Of a DNA stretch of 64,000 nt, positions 33,315 through 41,818 are shown one piece after another. Origin of the DNA: CAVVJA01 sp963801715 (GTDB taxonomy: Bacteria > Actinomycetota > Actinomycetes > Mycobacteriales > Jatrophihabitantaceae); assembly GCA_963801715.1 (NCBI GenBank), contig CAWDGB010000014.1, forward strand, positions 1 to 64,000, given 5' to 3'. A program made the translations under genes and the position numbers. Under the pieces are notes generated by a model. That model was not told the DNA's origin. It saw only the letters and a program-made list of their open reading frames with translations, and searched no databases. The stretch's first letter is position 1; each line of letters opens with the position of its first letter.

Positions 33315-34343
33315 ATGGGTGACGATCGGCCGGGACACGATCACGCAGGACCGTCAGGTGATTCCCCTGGTGAGCGGGACGACTCGGCCGCGGATCCCCT
33401 CGGCATCGGCTGGCAGTCGGACAAGCGCCCGAATCCCGGCGAGAATCCGCCCACGATGAGGCAGCCGCCCGGCGACGATGTCTCCGATAATGCACTCACC
33501 GGTCGGCGGCCGCGGCACGGGCGGCACAGCCTCAGACGTGTCAAGCGCGGGAAGACCAAGGCGCCCTGGTGGGAACTTCCCGTCCTGGTCGCGGTGGCGA
33601 TCCTGGTCGCGGTCTTGATCAAGACCTTTCTGGTCCAGCCGTTCTACATTCCATCTCAGTCGATGGAGAAGACGCTGCACGGATGCGCCGGCTGCTCCGG
33701 AGACCGGATTCTCGTCAACAAGCCGATCTACTACCTCAGGGATCCCCACCCGGGTGACATTGTCGTCTTCCGAGCGCCGACTGATGTCTGGTTCAACGAG
33801 CCCCTGCCGCCCACCCCATCCAACCCGGTCGTGCGGGGTTTGCGCTGGTTCGGACAGCTGATAGGCCTTGTGCCTCCCGACGAGCACGACCTGGTCAAGC
33901 GGGTCATCGCCGTCGGCGGTCAGTCCGTCAAGTGCTGCGACGCCGAAGGAAACGTGCAGGTCAGCGACTCCGGGCCGACCGGCCCATGGCGGTCGTTGAA
34001 CGAGCCCTACGTGTCCTCTCGGCTGCCTGGATCCGAGGCAGAGTTCGGCCCGGTGACGGTACCCAAGGACCGGCTATGGGTGATGGGTGACAACCGCGCT
34101 CAATCCGACGACTCCCGCTACCACTACGTCAATGACTACAAGAACGACCCGGTACTGAGCACAGTCCCGAAGGGCGACGTCATCGGGAAGGCCGTGATCA
34201 TCGCATGGCCGCCGTCTCGGTGGCGCACGCTCGGCACCCCGAGCACGTTCACCTCGGCCGGCGCAACCGCCCTGCCGGCGGTGGCGTCCGCGACCGCAGT
34301 TGGTCCCATGTGGTGGTTGTGGCGGCGGCGCCGCAGGCGGTAA
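33315..34343 (+). CDS. lepB: Signal peptidase I
   Basis: Membrane serine protease that removes signal peptides from exported proteins. The 342-residue protein has a long, hydrophilic cytoplasmic N-terminus of about 90 residues, one membrane helix (LPVLVAVAILVAVLIKTFLV), the nucleophile Ser116 in PSQSME and the general-base Lys195 in LVKRVIAVGG, plus the conserved GDNRAQSDDSR box. A cysteine pair (CAGC) follows the serine box. It ends in a hydrophobic/Arg-rich tail (WWLWRRRRRR). ATG 33315 avoids overlap with rplS. Confidence 0.93.
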   Translation: MGDDRPGHDHAGPSGDSPGERDDSAADPLGIGWQSDKRPNPGENPPTMRQPPGDDVSDNALTGRRPRHGRHSLRRVKRGKTKAPWWELPVLVAVAILVAVLIKTFLVQPFYIPSQSMEKTLHGCAGCSGDRILVNKPIYYLRDPHPGDIVVFRAPTDVWFNEPLPPTPSNPVVRGLRWFGQLIGLVPPDEHDLVKRVIAVGGQSVKCCDAEGNVQVSDSGPTGPWRSLNEPYVSSRLPGSEAEFGPVTVPKDRLWVMGDNRAQSDDSRYHYVNDYKNDPVLSTVPKGDVIGKAVIIAWPPSRWRTLGTPSTFTSAGATALPAVASATAVGPMWWLWRRRRRR

Positions 34344-34435
34344 ACCCGACGCCCGTACCTGAAGCGCCGCGCCAACCCGGGTCGGGACGGGACCTGTCCA
34401 CGCCGAGTCCGTGCGCGCGTAACGTTCGCTTCGTC

Positions 34436-35224
34436 ATGACGCAGTCCGTCCGCACTCGTTCCGGCCAGCGTCCGGCCGCACTTCCGTTCCGTCCGCCTCG
34501 GGTCATCGTCCGACGGGAGTCGGGCTTGTGGGCGTATGAAACCGCACTGCGGCGAGCCGGGTTCCCTACGATCGCCGGCGCGGATGAGGCGGGACGCGGA
34601 GCCTGTGCGGGCCCTCTCGTCGTTGCAGCGTGCGTGCTTCCGCCGGGCCGACGAGGGGAGATCGACGGACTGGCCGACTCCAAACTGCTCACGCCAGCGG
34701 TCCGTGAACAGTTGTACGCGCAGATCGTGGCTCGGGCTGCGGCGTGGTCCATCGTGGTGTTGCCCGCCGCCGAGATCGATCGAACGGGACTACATGTCGC
34801 CAACGTGGCCGGTATGCGGCGAGCGCTTGCTGCACTTTCGCCCAGACCGGCCTATGCCCTGACCGACGGATTCCCCGTGCCCGGGCTGGGGTTCCCGACA
34901 ACGGCGGTGTGGAAGGGCGATGCCGTGGTGGCATGCATCGCGGCGGCGTCGATCCTCGCCAAGGTCACCCGAGACCGGATGATGGTGGAGATGCACGCCC
35001 AGTTCCCGCACTATGACTTCGACCGCCACAAGGGATACGTCACTCCTGAGCACGCTGAGGCACTGCATGCACACGGACCGTGTGTGGAGCATCGAGCGTC
35101 CTATATCAATGTGCGCCGGGCGGCTGCCCTGCAGCAGTTCGGCGCGATGCTGGACAATGGCAGGGCGGGGCCATCCCTAACCCGGGAGCCATCCCTAACC
35201 CGGTCGGAGCAGGAGATCGCGTGA
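34436..35224 (+). CDS. rnhB: Ribonuclease HII
   Basis: Cleaves RNA in RNA-DNA hybrids, including single ribonucleotides in DNA. The 262-residue protein has the signature GADEAGRGACAGPLV (Asp50, Glu51), LADSKLLTP, and the later catalytic region ALTDGFPVPG, then DRHKGYVTPEHAEAL. The last 25 residues are a divergent tail containing the doubled PSLTREPSLTR, encoded by an 18-nt tandem repeat (35170-35203). ATG 34436 is chosen; upstream frame extension overlaps lepB. Confidence 0.92.
   Translation: MTQSVRTRSGQRPAALPFRPPRVIVRRESGLWAYETALRRAGFPTIAGADEAGRGACAGPLVVAACVLPPGRRGEIDGLADSKLLTPAVREQLYAQIVARAAAWSIVVLPAAEIDRTGLHVANVAGMRRALAALSPRPAYALTDGFPVPGLGFPTTAVWKGDAVVACIAAASILAKVTRDRMMVEMHAQFPHYDFDRHKGYVTPEHAEALHAHGPCVEHRASYINVRRAAALQQFGAMLDNGRAGPSLTREPSLTRSEQEIA
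35170..35203 (+). repeat. Tandem 16-nt repeat (18-nt period) at the rnhB end
   Basis: GCCATCCCTAACCCGG occurs at 35170-35185 and 35188-35203, an in-frame duplication within the rnhB tail. Confidence 0.85.
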
Positions 35225-35249
35225 GCAACCGCAACGAGCGAGGGCAAGC

Positions 35250-35573
35250 ATGAGTGCCGAGGATCTCGAGAACTACGAGACCGACATGGAGCTACAGCTC
35301 TATCGGGAGTACAAGGACATCGTCGCCCAGTTCAGCTACGTCGTGGAAACCGAGCGCCGGTTCTACCTGACCAACGACGTCGACCTCCAGCCGCGCACCT
35401 CGGACGGTGAGGTGTACTTCGAGCTGACCATGCGCGACGCCTGGGTGTGGGATATGTATCGGCCGGCCAGGTTCGTCAAGACCGTGCGAGTACTGACTTT
35501 CAAGGACGTCAACATCGAAGAATTGGAGAAGCCCGACCTCGAACTGCCCGACAAGGGCGGTTTCGGCAGCTAG
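35250..35573 (+). CDS. DUF2469 family protein
   Basis: A 107-residue acidic protein characteristic of Actinomycetota, found between rnhB and yraN. It starts MSAEDLENYETDMELQLYRE and contains FSYVVETERRFYLTND and a WVWDMYRPARFVKTVRV segment; these features are nearly invariant in the family. Function unknown. ATG 35250 is preceded by a GAGGG-like site. Confidence 0.92.
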   Translation: MSAEDLENYETDMELQLYREYKDIVAQFSYVVETERRFYLTNDVDLQPRTSDGEVYFELTMRDAWVWDMYRPARFVKTVRVLTFKDVNIEELEKPDLELPDKGGFGS

Positions 35574-35618
35574 GCCCCCGCGGACCCGTGTCAAGTCCGT
35601 CGTCCACAGCTCGTCTGG

Positions 35619-35627
35619 TTATCCACA
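35619..35627 (+). promoter_or_regulatory. DnaA-box-like site
   Basis: TTATCCACA matches the consensus DnaA box. A weaker GTCCACA copy is 12 nt upstream (35602-35608). Located between DUF2469 and yraN. Confidence 0.5.
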
Positions 35628-35677
35628 GGCCTCCCTGACGCGTCCCGCACACAACCCCGTCCAGCCAGGCTCGGGCT

Positions 35678-36049
35678 ATGCACCCGAAGGACGCGATCGG
35701 TCGGTACGGCGAACAGCTGGCCGCACATCATCTGAATGGCGCCGGGCTGACCCTTCTCGCTCGTAACTGGCGCTGTCCCGAGGGCGAGGTGGACATCGTC
35801 GCGCGCGACGGTGACGTGCTCGTGTTCTGTGAGGTGAAGACGAGGTCCTCCACCGCGTTCGGGTGGCCGGCTGAGGCCGTGGGCAGCGCGAAGGCCGCAC
35901 GGCTCCGGCGGCTCGCGGCCTGCTACCTCGCCGAGCAGCGCCCGATGATGCGCCGTGGGTTTCGGCCGGACGTCCGGTTCGACGTGGTGAGCGTCATCCA
36001 TCAGGGATCGGGCGTGGCTTCGGTCGAGCACTTGCGGGGGGTGCTGTAG
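35678..36049 (+). CDS. YraN family (UPF0102) endonuclease-like protein
   Basis: A 123-residue protein of the UPF0102 family with a restriction-endonuclease-like fold: GRYGEQLAAHHL, then the putative metal motif EGEVDIVARDGDVLVFCEVKTR (D and E-x-K) and FDVVSVI at the end. Role unproven; it is almost always next to comM and dprA in this block. Its stop is immediately followed by the comM ATG, suggesting co-translation. Confidence 0.9.
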   Translation: MHPKDAIGRYGEQLAAHHLNGAGLTLLARNWRCPEGEVDIVARDGDVLVFCEVKTRSSTAFGWPAEAVGSAKAARLRRLAACYLAEQRPMMRRGFRPDVRFDVVSVIHQGSGVASVEHLRGVL

Positions 36050-37582
36050 ATGGCTATCGCACGAACGCTCGGCGTGGCGTTGACGGGGCTCGCCGGGCAG
36101 GTTGTCGAGGTTCAGGCGGACTTGTCAGCGGGTCTGCCAGGGCTCACATTCACCGGTCTGCCGGACATGTCCGTCGTCGAGGCGCGGGATCGCATCCGGG
36201 CGGCGGTGCTCAACTCCGGGTCCGCGTGGCCGAACCGGCGCATCACGCTCGCCCTCCTGCCAGCCGACGTGCGTAAGGCCGGATCCCGGTTTGACCTCGC
36301 CATGGCCATAGCGATCATGGCTGCGGCGGGCCGGGTGGCGACCGAGGCGATCGCCGACGTGGTGTGGATCGCAGAGCTCGGTCTCGACGGCTGCCTGCGT
36401 TCGGTTCGCGGCGTTCTGCCCGCGATGATTGCCGCTCGGCGCGCCGGCGTCCGGCGCGTGGTGGTGCCGTCCGCGAACGCCGCCGAGGCCACGTTGGTCG
36501 ATGCGGTCGACGTGCGCGCGGCGGACAGCCTGGCCCAAGTGCTCGGTTGGCTGCAAGGTGCGGGTCCGCCGTTGCCAGCCGCCCAGCCGGGCCCTGAATT
36601 CCACGACGATGATCCAGCTCCTGACCTGATCGACATCGCCGGCCAGTCGTCGGCTAAGCGGGCGCTCGAAGTGTCTGCTGCGGGCGGCCACAACGTGTAT
36701 CTCGTCGGGGCGGCGGGTGCCGGCAAGAGCATGTTGGCTGAGCGCCTACCGGGCCTGCTGCCTGCGCTCGAGGACGATGTCGCGCTCGAGGTCACCGCGG
36801 TGCACTCTGTCGCCGGGGTGCTCCCCGCCGGCGCGCAGCTTGTTCGACGTCCACCGTTGCAAGCCCCGCATCACACCGCCTCCGCGGCCGCGCTGGTAGG
36901 CGGTGGATCGGGCATCGCCTCGCCGGGCGCGATCTCCCTCGCGCATGGCGGCATCCTCTTCCTGGACGAGGCCGCGGAGTTCAGCCCGGCGGTCCTGGAG
37001 ACGCTTCGACAACCCATCGAGAGCGGCCGGATCGTCCTGCATCGCAGCGGCGGCGCGGTGTGCTATCCGGCCCGATTCCTGCTCGTGCTGGCCGCGAACC
37101 CCTGCCCGTGTGGGCAGCCGGCACGGTTGTGCAGTTGCCCCTCGCTAGCCCGTCGGCGCTACCAGCAGCGGTTATCCGGGCCGTTGCTCGATCGGGTCGA
37201 TCTGCGGGTCGCGGTCGAGCCGGTGTCGCATGCCGACCTGTTCGGGGAGGTCGAGGGCCGGGAGGCGTCCGCGACCGTTGCGGTGCGGGTGGGTCGAGCG
37301 CGTGCCGCAGCGGCTGAACGATGGTCGGCGAGCGGATGGCGGCTGAACGGGGAGGCGCCCGGCAGTGCACTGCGGCATCGCCCGTGGCGACTACCGCGAG
37401 CAGACTTGCGCCAAGCCGAGGCGTACTTGGATCGTGGCCAGCTGAGCGTGCGCGGGTTCGACCGGGTGTTGCGAATGGCCTGGACTGTGGCTGATCTCCA
37501 GGGCCACGCGGTGCCAGACGCCGGTGATGTCGCCGAGGCGATGTTCTTCCGTCTCGGCTGGGACGAGTCATGGGCGGCGTGA
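36050..37582 (+). CDS. comM: ComM/YifB-type AAA+ helicase (Mg-chelatase-like)
   Basis: A 510-residue AAA+ protein. The N-terminal ChlI-like domain begins MAIARTLGVALTGLAGQVVEV; the AAA core has Walker A GAAGAGKS (about 220-227), Walker B ILFLDEAAEF and a zinc-like CPCGQPARLCSC segment; a C-terminal Mg-chelatase domain follows (DRGQLSVRGFDRVLRMAWTVA). ComM promotes branch migration during natural transformation. It starts directly after yraN and is followed by dprA, another transformation gene. Confidence 0.9.
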   Translation: MAIARTLGVALTGLAGQVVEVQADLSAGLPGLTFTGLPDMSVVEARDRIRAAVLNSGSAWPNRRITLALLPADVRKAGSRFDLAMAIAIMAAAGRVATEAIADVVWIAELGLDGCLRSVRGVLPAMIAARRAGVRRVVVPSANAAEATLVDAVDVRAADSLAQVLGWLQGAGPPLPAAQPGPEFHDDDPAPDLIDIAGQSSAKRALEVSAAGGHNVYLVGAAGAGKSMLAERLPGLLPALEDDVALEVTAVHSVAGVLPAGAQLVRRPPLQAPHHTASAAALVGGGSGIASPGAISLAHGGILFLDEAAEFSPAVLETLRQPIESGRIVLHRSGGAVCYPARFLLVLAANPCPCGQPARLCSCPSLARRRYQQRLSGPLLDRVDLRVAVEPVSHADLFGEVEGREASATVAVRVGRARAAAAERWSASGWRLNGEAPGSALRHRPWRLPRADLRQAEAYLDRGQLSVRGFDRVLRMAWTVADLQGHAVPDAGDVAEAMFFRLGWDESWAA

Positions 37583-37633
37583 TCACCCGAGCGCCGCGGG
37601 CCTATCGGCGCCGCATCGGAGCCGAACGGGCGG

Positions 37634-37662
37634 CCGGCAAAGGCATGCCCGGCAAAGGCATG
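37634..37662 (+). repeat. Tandem 15-nt duplication between comM and dprA
   Basis: CCGGCAAAGGCATG occurs at 37634-37647 and 37649-37662 (15-nt period), within the 151-nt gap between comM and dprA. Confidence 0.8.
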
Positions 37663-37733
37663 CGGCGTGTCCGCGCCACGCGGATTTGGCGCCTAGGGAA
37701 CATCGCGGGGCGCTCGTGCCCAGAGGCGGTTCC

Positions 37734-38972
37734 GTGACGGGGGCAGGCGCCGACGAGTCGGTGATACTCGCTCGCGCCTTTCTGAGCCGGGTCACCGAGC
37801 CGGCGAGCATTCCGGTCTGGGATTGGGTACGCCGCCACGGGCCGGTCGCTGCGGCCGAGTCCATCCAAGCGGGTGACGTCCCACCGGACGTGGCTCATGC
37901 CACCGCAGCGCGACGGACAGCGGTTCGCGCGGACGACGATCTCGCCGCCGCCGAGCGACTTGGCATGCGGCTTATCGTGCCTGAGGGTCCAGAATGGCCT
38001 CACTTCGCGTTGTCATCGCTCGAGGCTGCTGCCCTTACTAGGCTTGCGGCCTATCGGGCGGGTGAGCGCACGCACCGACCCGGCGGCGAACTGATCCCAC
38101 CACTCGCGCTATGGGCCCGGGGATCCGGTGATTTGTCGCACGCCGCAATCCGCGCCGTTGCGATCGTCGGGTCCCGTTCGGCGAGCAGCTATGGGGAGCA
38201 CGTGACGGCGGAGCTGGCCTTCGGCTTGGCCCGTCAGGATGTCGTGGTCGTGTCCGGCGGTGCATTCGGGATTGATGCCACGGCGCACCGCAGCGCTCTC
38301 GCCGCTGAAGGAAGCACGACGATCGTCGCCGCTAGCGGCATCGACCGGCCTTATCCCAGCTCGAACGCGACGCTCTTCGAACGAGCCGAAGTCGGCGGGC
38401 TGGTGGTTTCGGAGAGTCCACCGGGCTCGGCGCCGCATCGCCATCGCTTTCTGACTCGCAACCGTCTGATCGCAGCGCTGTCCGCCGGCACCGTCGTGAC
38501 GGAGGCGGCCGCTCGTTCGGGCGCGCTGAATACGGCCGCGCATTGCACCCGGCTGGGTCGGCCGCTGATGGCTGTGCCCGGGCCGGTGACGTCCGCCATG
38601 TCCGCGGGCTGCCACAGCCTACTGCGTCAGGATCCGACGCCGGCGTTGCTGGTTACCTCAGTCATGGACGTATTAGCCGTCGTGGGATCCATCGGAGAGG
38701 GCCTGGCCTCGACCATCCCGGCTATGGACACCGGGCCGCAAGGTGACGAGATGAGATCGGCGCTCGATGGACTCGATCCAGTGGCCCGCCGGGTGTTCGA
38801 TGGCTTGCCGGCCCGAGGCATTGCGAGCGAGGACGAGGTCGCATTACGCAGCGGAGTGAGCCCAATCGAGGTCATGCGTGCCCTCCCAGCCCTCCAGCTC
38901 GCGGGTGTCGTCGAGACTGGGCCAGACGGCGTGCGCATCTCTCCCGCATTCCGCCGACGAAAGGCGGGATAG
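37734..38972 (+). CDS. dprA: DNA-processing protein DprA
   Basis: Loads RecA on incoming single-stranded DNA. The 412-residue protein has an N-terminal helical region and the Rossmann-like core with AIVGSRSASSYGEHVT, VVSGGAFGIDATAHRSAL, GIDRPYPSSNATLFE, SESPPGSAPHRHRFLTRNRL and GALNTAAHCTRLGRPLMAVPG, then a C-terminal winged-helix domain (LDPVARRVFDGLPARG). GTG 37734 is chosen, preceded by AGAGG. It leaves an untranslated spacer after comM that carries a 15-nt duplication. Confidence 0.93.
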   Translation: MTGAGADESVILARAFLSRVTEPASIPVWDWVRRHGPVAAAESIQAGDVPPDVAHATAARRTAVRADDDLAAAERLGMRLIVPEGPEWPHFALSSLEAAALTRLAAYRAGERTHRPGGELIPPLALWARGSGDLSHAAIRAVAIVGSRSASSYGEHVTAELAFGLARQDVVVVSGGAFGIDATAHRSALAAEGSTTIVAASGIDRPYPSSNATLFERAEVGGLVVSESPPGSAPHRHRFLTRNRLIAALSAGTVVTEAAARSGALNTAAHCTRLGRPLMAVPGPVTSAMSAGCHSLLRQDPTPALLVTSVMDVLAVVGSIGEGLASTIPAMDTGPQGDEMRSALDGLDPVARRVFDGLPARGIASEDEVALRSGVSPIEVMRALPALQLAGVVETGPDGVRISPAFRRRKAG

Positions 38973-39024
38973 TGCAGACGCGCAAATCGGCAGGCTGGGT
39001 CAGCGATTGATCTCGCCAGCGACT

Positions 39025-39178
39025 GCCCTGCGATGTAGCGGCTCTCCGATGTCGGAGGCCCTGCGATGTCAGGCCCTGCAGTGTCGGGGCGCTCGGATGT
39101 CAGGCGTTGCGATGTCAGGCCCGGCAACGGCGGGGCGCTGCGATGTCGGGCGCTGCGATGTCGGGCGCTGCGATGTAC
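39025..39178 (+). repeat. 15-nt-period degenerate repeat array upstream of xerC
   Basis: The core GATGT recurs at 39032, 39048, 39065, 39096, 39111, 39142, 39157 and 39172, with degenerate copies near 39080 and 39126, spaced 15-17 nt. The cleanest unit is CTGCGATGTCGGGCG (from 39139). It lies in the 572-nt gap between dprA and the preferred xerC start; the rest of this gap shows nothing else. Confidence 0.8.
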
Positions 39179-39325
39179 TGGCCTGCGGTTAGTAGGGCGC
39201 GCCGGCTTGACTCGACGCAAGCTCTGCCGCACGGTCGGGCCGTGTCGGTGGAGCGGGACGAGACCCGGGTGGTCATGGCGGCGACAGACGAGGCGTCGCC
39301 TAACGTCGCTGCTGCGCCGCGCTAC

Positions 39326-39469
39326 GTCGCCGCGCCACACGAGGTCGCCACGCCGGAGGTGGTTGCGACGACACGGGCGGTTGCGACGACACGGGCGGTT
39401 GCGACGACACGGGCGGTCGACGCGACGCCGGCGGTCGCCACATCGCTGGCGGTCGGGTCGACGCCAGGG
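39326..39469 (+). repeat. 18-nt repeat array in the xerC 5' region
   Basis: Three exact copies of GTTGCGACGACACGGGCG (39362-39415) lie within about eight 18-nt units (39326-39469). The array stays open in the xerC frame, where it would encode a VATTRA-type hexapeptide repeat, so it may be part of the protein if translation starts upstream (ATG 39275 or GTG 39242). Confidence 0.8.
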
Positions 39470-39544
39470 GGAGCCAAGGCTCGCGGGGTCACGGCCATGC
39501 GGAAGACCTCACGGAAGCTGACGACTACGCGAGCGGTGGCCACA

Positions 39545-40480
39545 ATGCTGGAGGCTCTGCCGGAGCGGATGCGCCGAGCCGTCGATGACTTCGAGGTTTT
39601 TCTGGCGCTGGAGCGCAATCGGTCCGCGCACACGGTCAGGGCTTACGTCGGCGATGTCGTCAGCCTGCTCGATCACGCGTCCTCGCTCGGTGCCCGTTCG
39701 GTCGCAGATCTTGACTTGGCTGTGCTCCGCGGCTGGCTGGCTCGGCAACGGCGCGCAGGGGCGGCTCGCACGACGATGGCGAGGCGCGCAGCCGCGGCCC
39801 GCACCTTCACCGAATGGGCTCGGCTGGTGGGGCTCGCTACCGACGACCCGGGCCGCGCGCTGTCGAGCGCGCGACCGCATCGCACGCTTCCTTCGGTACT
39901 CGGACACGACGAGGCACTAGCACTGATGAACGAGAGCCAGTGCCGTGACCGGAACGCCCGACCGATTGACGAGGCGCTCGAACTCCGGGATCGGCTTATC
40001 GTCGAGATGCTCTACGCCACGGGCATCCGGGTCAGTGAGCTCGTCGGACTGGACGTCGGTGAGGTGGATCGGCGTCGGCGGGTGCTTCGGGTGCTGGGCA
40101 AGGGCGCTAAGGAGCGCACCGTGCCATACGGGCGCCCGGCCGACCTTGTGCTGGAGGAATGGCTAGTACGGGGGCGGCCCCGATTGGTGCGGTCGGGCAG
40201 CGGATCGGCCATGTTGCTCGGCCTCCGCGGTGGGCGTATCGATCCCCGAACGGTCCGCCGGGTGGTCCACGACCGGCTGCGCGCGGTGCCGGGTGCACCT
40301 GACCTCGGGCCGCACGGTCTCCGGCACACGGCCGCGACACATTTGCTCGAAGGCGGTGCCGATCTGCGCGCAGTCCAGGAACTGCTCGGTCATCGCAGCC
40401 TCGCGACGACGCAGATCTACACCCATGTATCGGTCGAGCGGCTACGCCGCGCCTATGACCAAGCCCATCCACGCGCTTAG
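39545..40480 (+). CDS. xerC: Tyrosine recombinase XerC
   Basis: Site-specific recombinase that with XerD resolves chromosome dimers at dif. With ATG 39545 it has 311 residues. The N-terminal core-binding domain is FEVFLALERNRSAHTVRAYV; catalytic residues are Arg162 (ATGIRVSEL), a Lys in GKGAKERTVP, His257 and Arg260 (HGLRHTA), His283 (LGHRS) and nucleophile Tyr292 (QIYTHV). The dprA-xerC-M23-rpsB order is the usual actinobacterial chromosomal site, so this is the housekeeping enzyme, not a phage integrase. The frame is open for about 440 nt upstream, through repeat arrays; the start is therefore uncertain. Confidence 0.9.
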   Translation: MLEALPERMRRAVDDFEVFLALERNRSAHTVRAYVGDVVSLLDHASSLGARSVADLDLAVLRGWLARQRRAGAARTTMARRAAAARTFTEWARLVGLATDDPGRALSSARPHRTLPSVLGHDEALALMNESQCRDRNARPIDEALELRDRLIVEMLYATGIRVSELVGLDVGEVDRRRRVLRVLGKGAKERTVPYGRPADLVLEEWLVRGRPRLVRSGSGSAMLLGLRGGRIDPRTVRRVVHDRLRAVPGAPDLGPHGLRHTAATHLLEGGADLRAVQELLGHRSLATTQIYTHVSVERLRRAYDQAHPRA

Positions 40481-41011
40481 GCCTTGGTTGAGCACCACAG
40501 GTCCTCTCGGACGAAGGTGGCCTGATGACCGCCGATCCGGCCACCAACACGACTTGCTCCGTCGTGCAGGACGGCGGAGGAGGGCGGCAAAGGCAGCAAG
40601 GACACCAGAGCGCCGGCCGGACGGCAGGACACGGCGGGGCACGTGAGTTCGGGCAAGAGCTGGGCGGCAGTAGGGCCAGGGGCAGCCCGGGCAGCGACGC
40701 AGGCAGAACAGCGAAATCGGGCACGACAAGGCAGGGCAAGGCTGAGGGAGCGATCAGGGCTGCGAACGGCAGGTAGGCACGAGAACAGCGAAAGCGGGAT
40801 CTGCAGCGAGGTCGGCCAAGGCAGCGCGCGCGGGCAACGCAGCGGCGGAACTTCAGCGGAGCGAGGGTAGGCAGGGGAGCGACGGCAGGCAGGGCAACGA
40901 CAGCGGGCAGCGAAACGACAGCGGGCAGGACAGGAATGACAGCCACGACACGCAGAGCAACAACGGCGAGCAGCGCAACAACGGCGAGCATGCCGTGGAC
41001 GATTGGCTGCG
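40481..41011. other. 531-bp purine-rich, repeat-laden spacer
   Basis: No convincing gene. From about 40560 the + strand is strikingly rich in A and G, with short repeats: AACGACAGCGGGCAG twice (about 40898-40930, 18-nt period) and CAACAACGGCGAGCA twice (about 40960-40992, 18-nt period). The reverse strand is an open but low-complexity VVAL/PAVV frame that I do not accept as a gene. Confidence 0.6.
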
Positions 41012-41818
41012 CTACCCGGTCCATGGCAGCAACCGCACTTGTCCGAGGGGATTCAGCAACAGCAAGGGGTCGATGTAGATGTCGCCGCGGCGTGCTCCCC
41101 AGTGCAGGCAGACGCCGGGGTGGCACATGCCGTGCGTGCCGAGGATCCGGCCAATCAGCTGGCCGGTGTCGACTGCTTCTCCGGCGCGCACTGTCGGGGC
41201 GACCGGCTCGTACTCCGTGCGGATGCCGTCCGCGTGCGCGATGACGACCACGCCACGACCAGCCACCGGCCCGGCGAACTGCACCCGACCGCCACGGGCA
41301 GCTAGCACGGGCTGACCGGATGTTGCCGCCAGGTCGACTCCTCTATGTCCGGCGGCATAGAGGGTGGCCGGTTGCTCGAATCGATGCAGCACCGACAAGA
41401 GGCCAGCCAGTGGCGGCCGATAGCGCGCCCGAGGACCGGGTTTCGCGCCCGGAATTCGGGCCCCCGGCCAGCCCAGCGAAATCGCACGGTCAGACCTCGG
41501 CAGGATCGTCCCGATTGGCGATGGTGCCTTGGAGCCTTTGGTGCCGGCTGTTGCCGCGCCGCTCGCAGCTGAAATGCCGAGGCGGATCGCGATGGTCGGT
41601 CCTAGCCGCAGCCGCGGCGGGCTGGTCAGCGATCTGGTGGGCTCCGCGTCCGATGCGGTCCCGCCTACTACCGGGCGGCTCGAGCCGGGCACAAATGCAA
41701 GACCGATCAGGCGGGTCGTCGGTTGATCACGGCGCACGCTCGCCAGGCCGGGTGTGGCCGAACAGGAGAGTAGTAACAGCATCGCCAGCGCGGTTGGTAC
41801 GGCGCATGACCTCATCAC
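41012..41818 (-). CDS. M23-family exported peptidase
   Basis: A 268-residue exported protein with an N-terminal signal (ALAMLLLLSCSATPGLA; LLSC could act as a lipobox) and a C-terminal peptidase_M23 (LytM-like) domain: HRGVDLAATSGQPVLAARGG with the His and Asp zinc ligands, VVVIAHADGIRTEYE, and CLHWGAR with the last His. Such enzymes cut or bind peptidoglycan. The gene lies between xerC and rpsB as in other actinomycetes. Its promoter region holds an inverted pair of DnaA-box-like sites (41866-41900). Confidence 0.85.
   Translation of the reverse strand: MMRSCAVPTALAMLLLLSCSATPGLASVRRDQPTTRLIGLAFVPGSSRPVVGGTASDAEPTRSLTSPPRLRLGPTIAIRLGISAASGAATAGTKGSKAPSPIGTILPRSDRAISLGWPGARIPGAKPGPRARYRPPLAGLLSVLHRFEQPATLYAAGHRGVDLAATSGQPVLAARGGRVQFAGPVAGRGVVVIAHADGIRTEYEPVAPTVRAGEAVDTGQLIGRILGTHGMCHPGVCLHWGARRGDIYIDPLLLLNPLGQVRLLPWTG

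Noticed and set aside
39025..39469. CRISPR array
   Set aside because: Repeats are contiguous 15/18-nt units without unique spacers and there are no cas genes.
39545..40480. Phage or integrative-element integrase
   Set aside because: Position between dprA and the M23/rpsB genes is the conserved site of housekeeping xerC, and no phage genes or att repeats flank it.
40107..41126. 339-codon reverse frame with VVAL/PAVV repeats
   Set aside because: Overlaps xerC and the M23 gene end; its sequence only reflects purine-rich repeats on the other strand.
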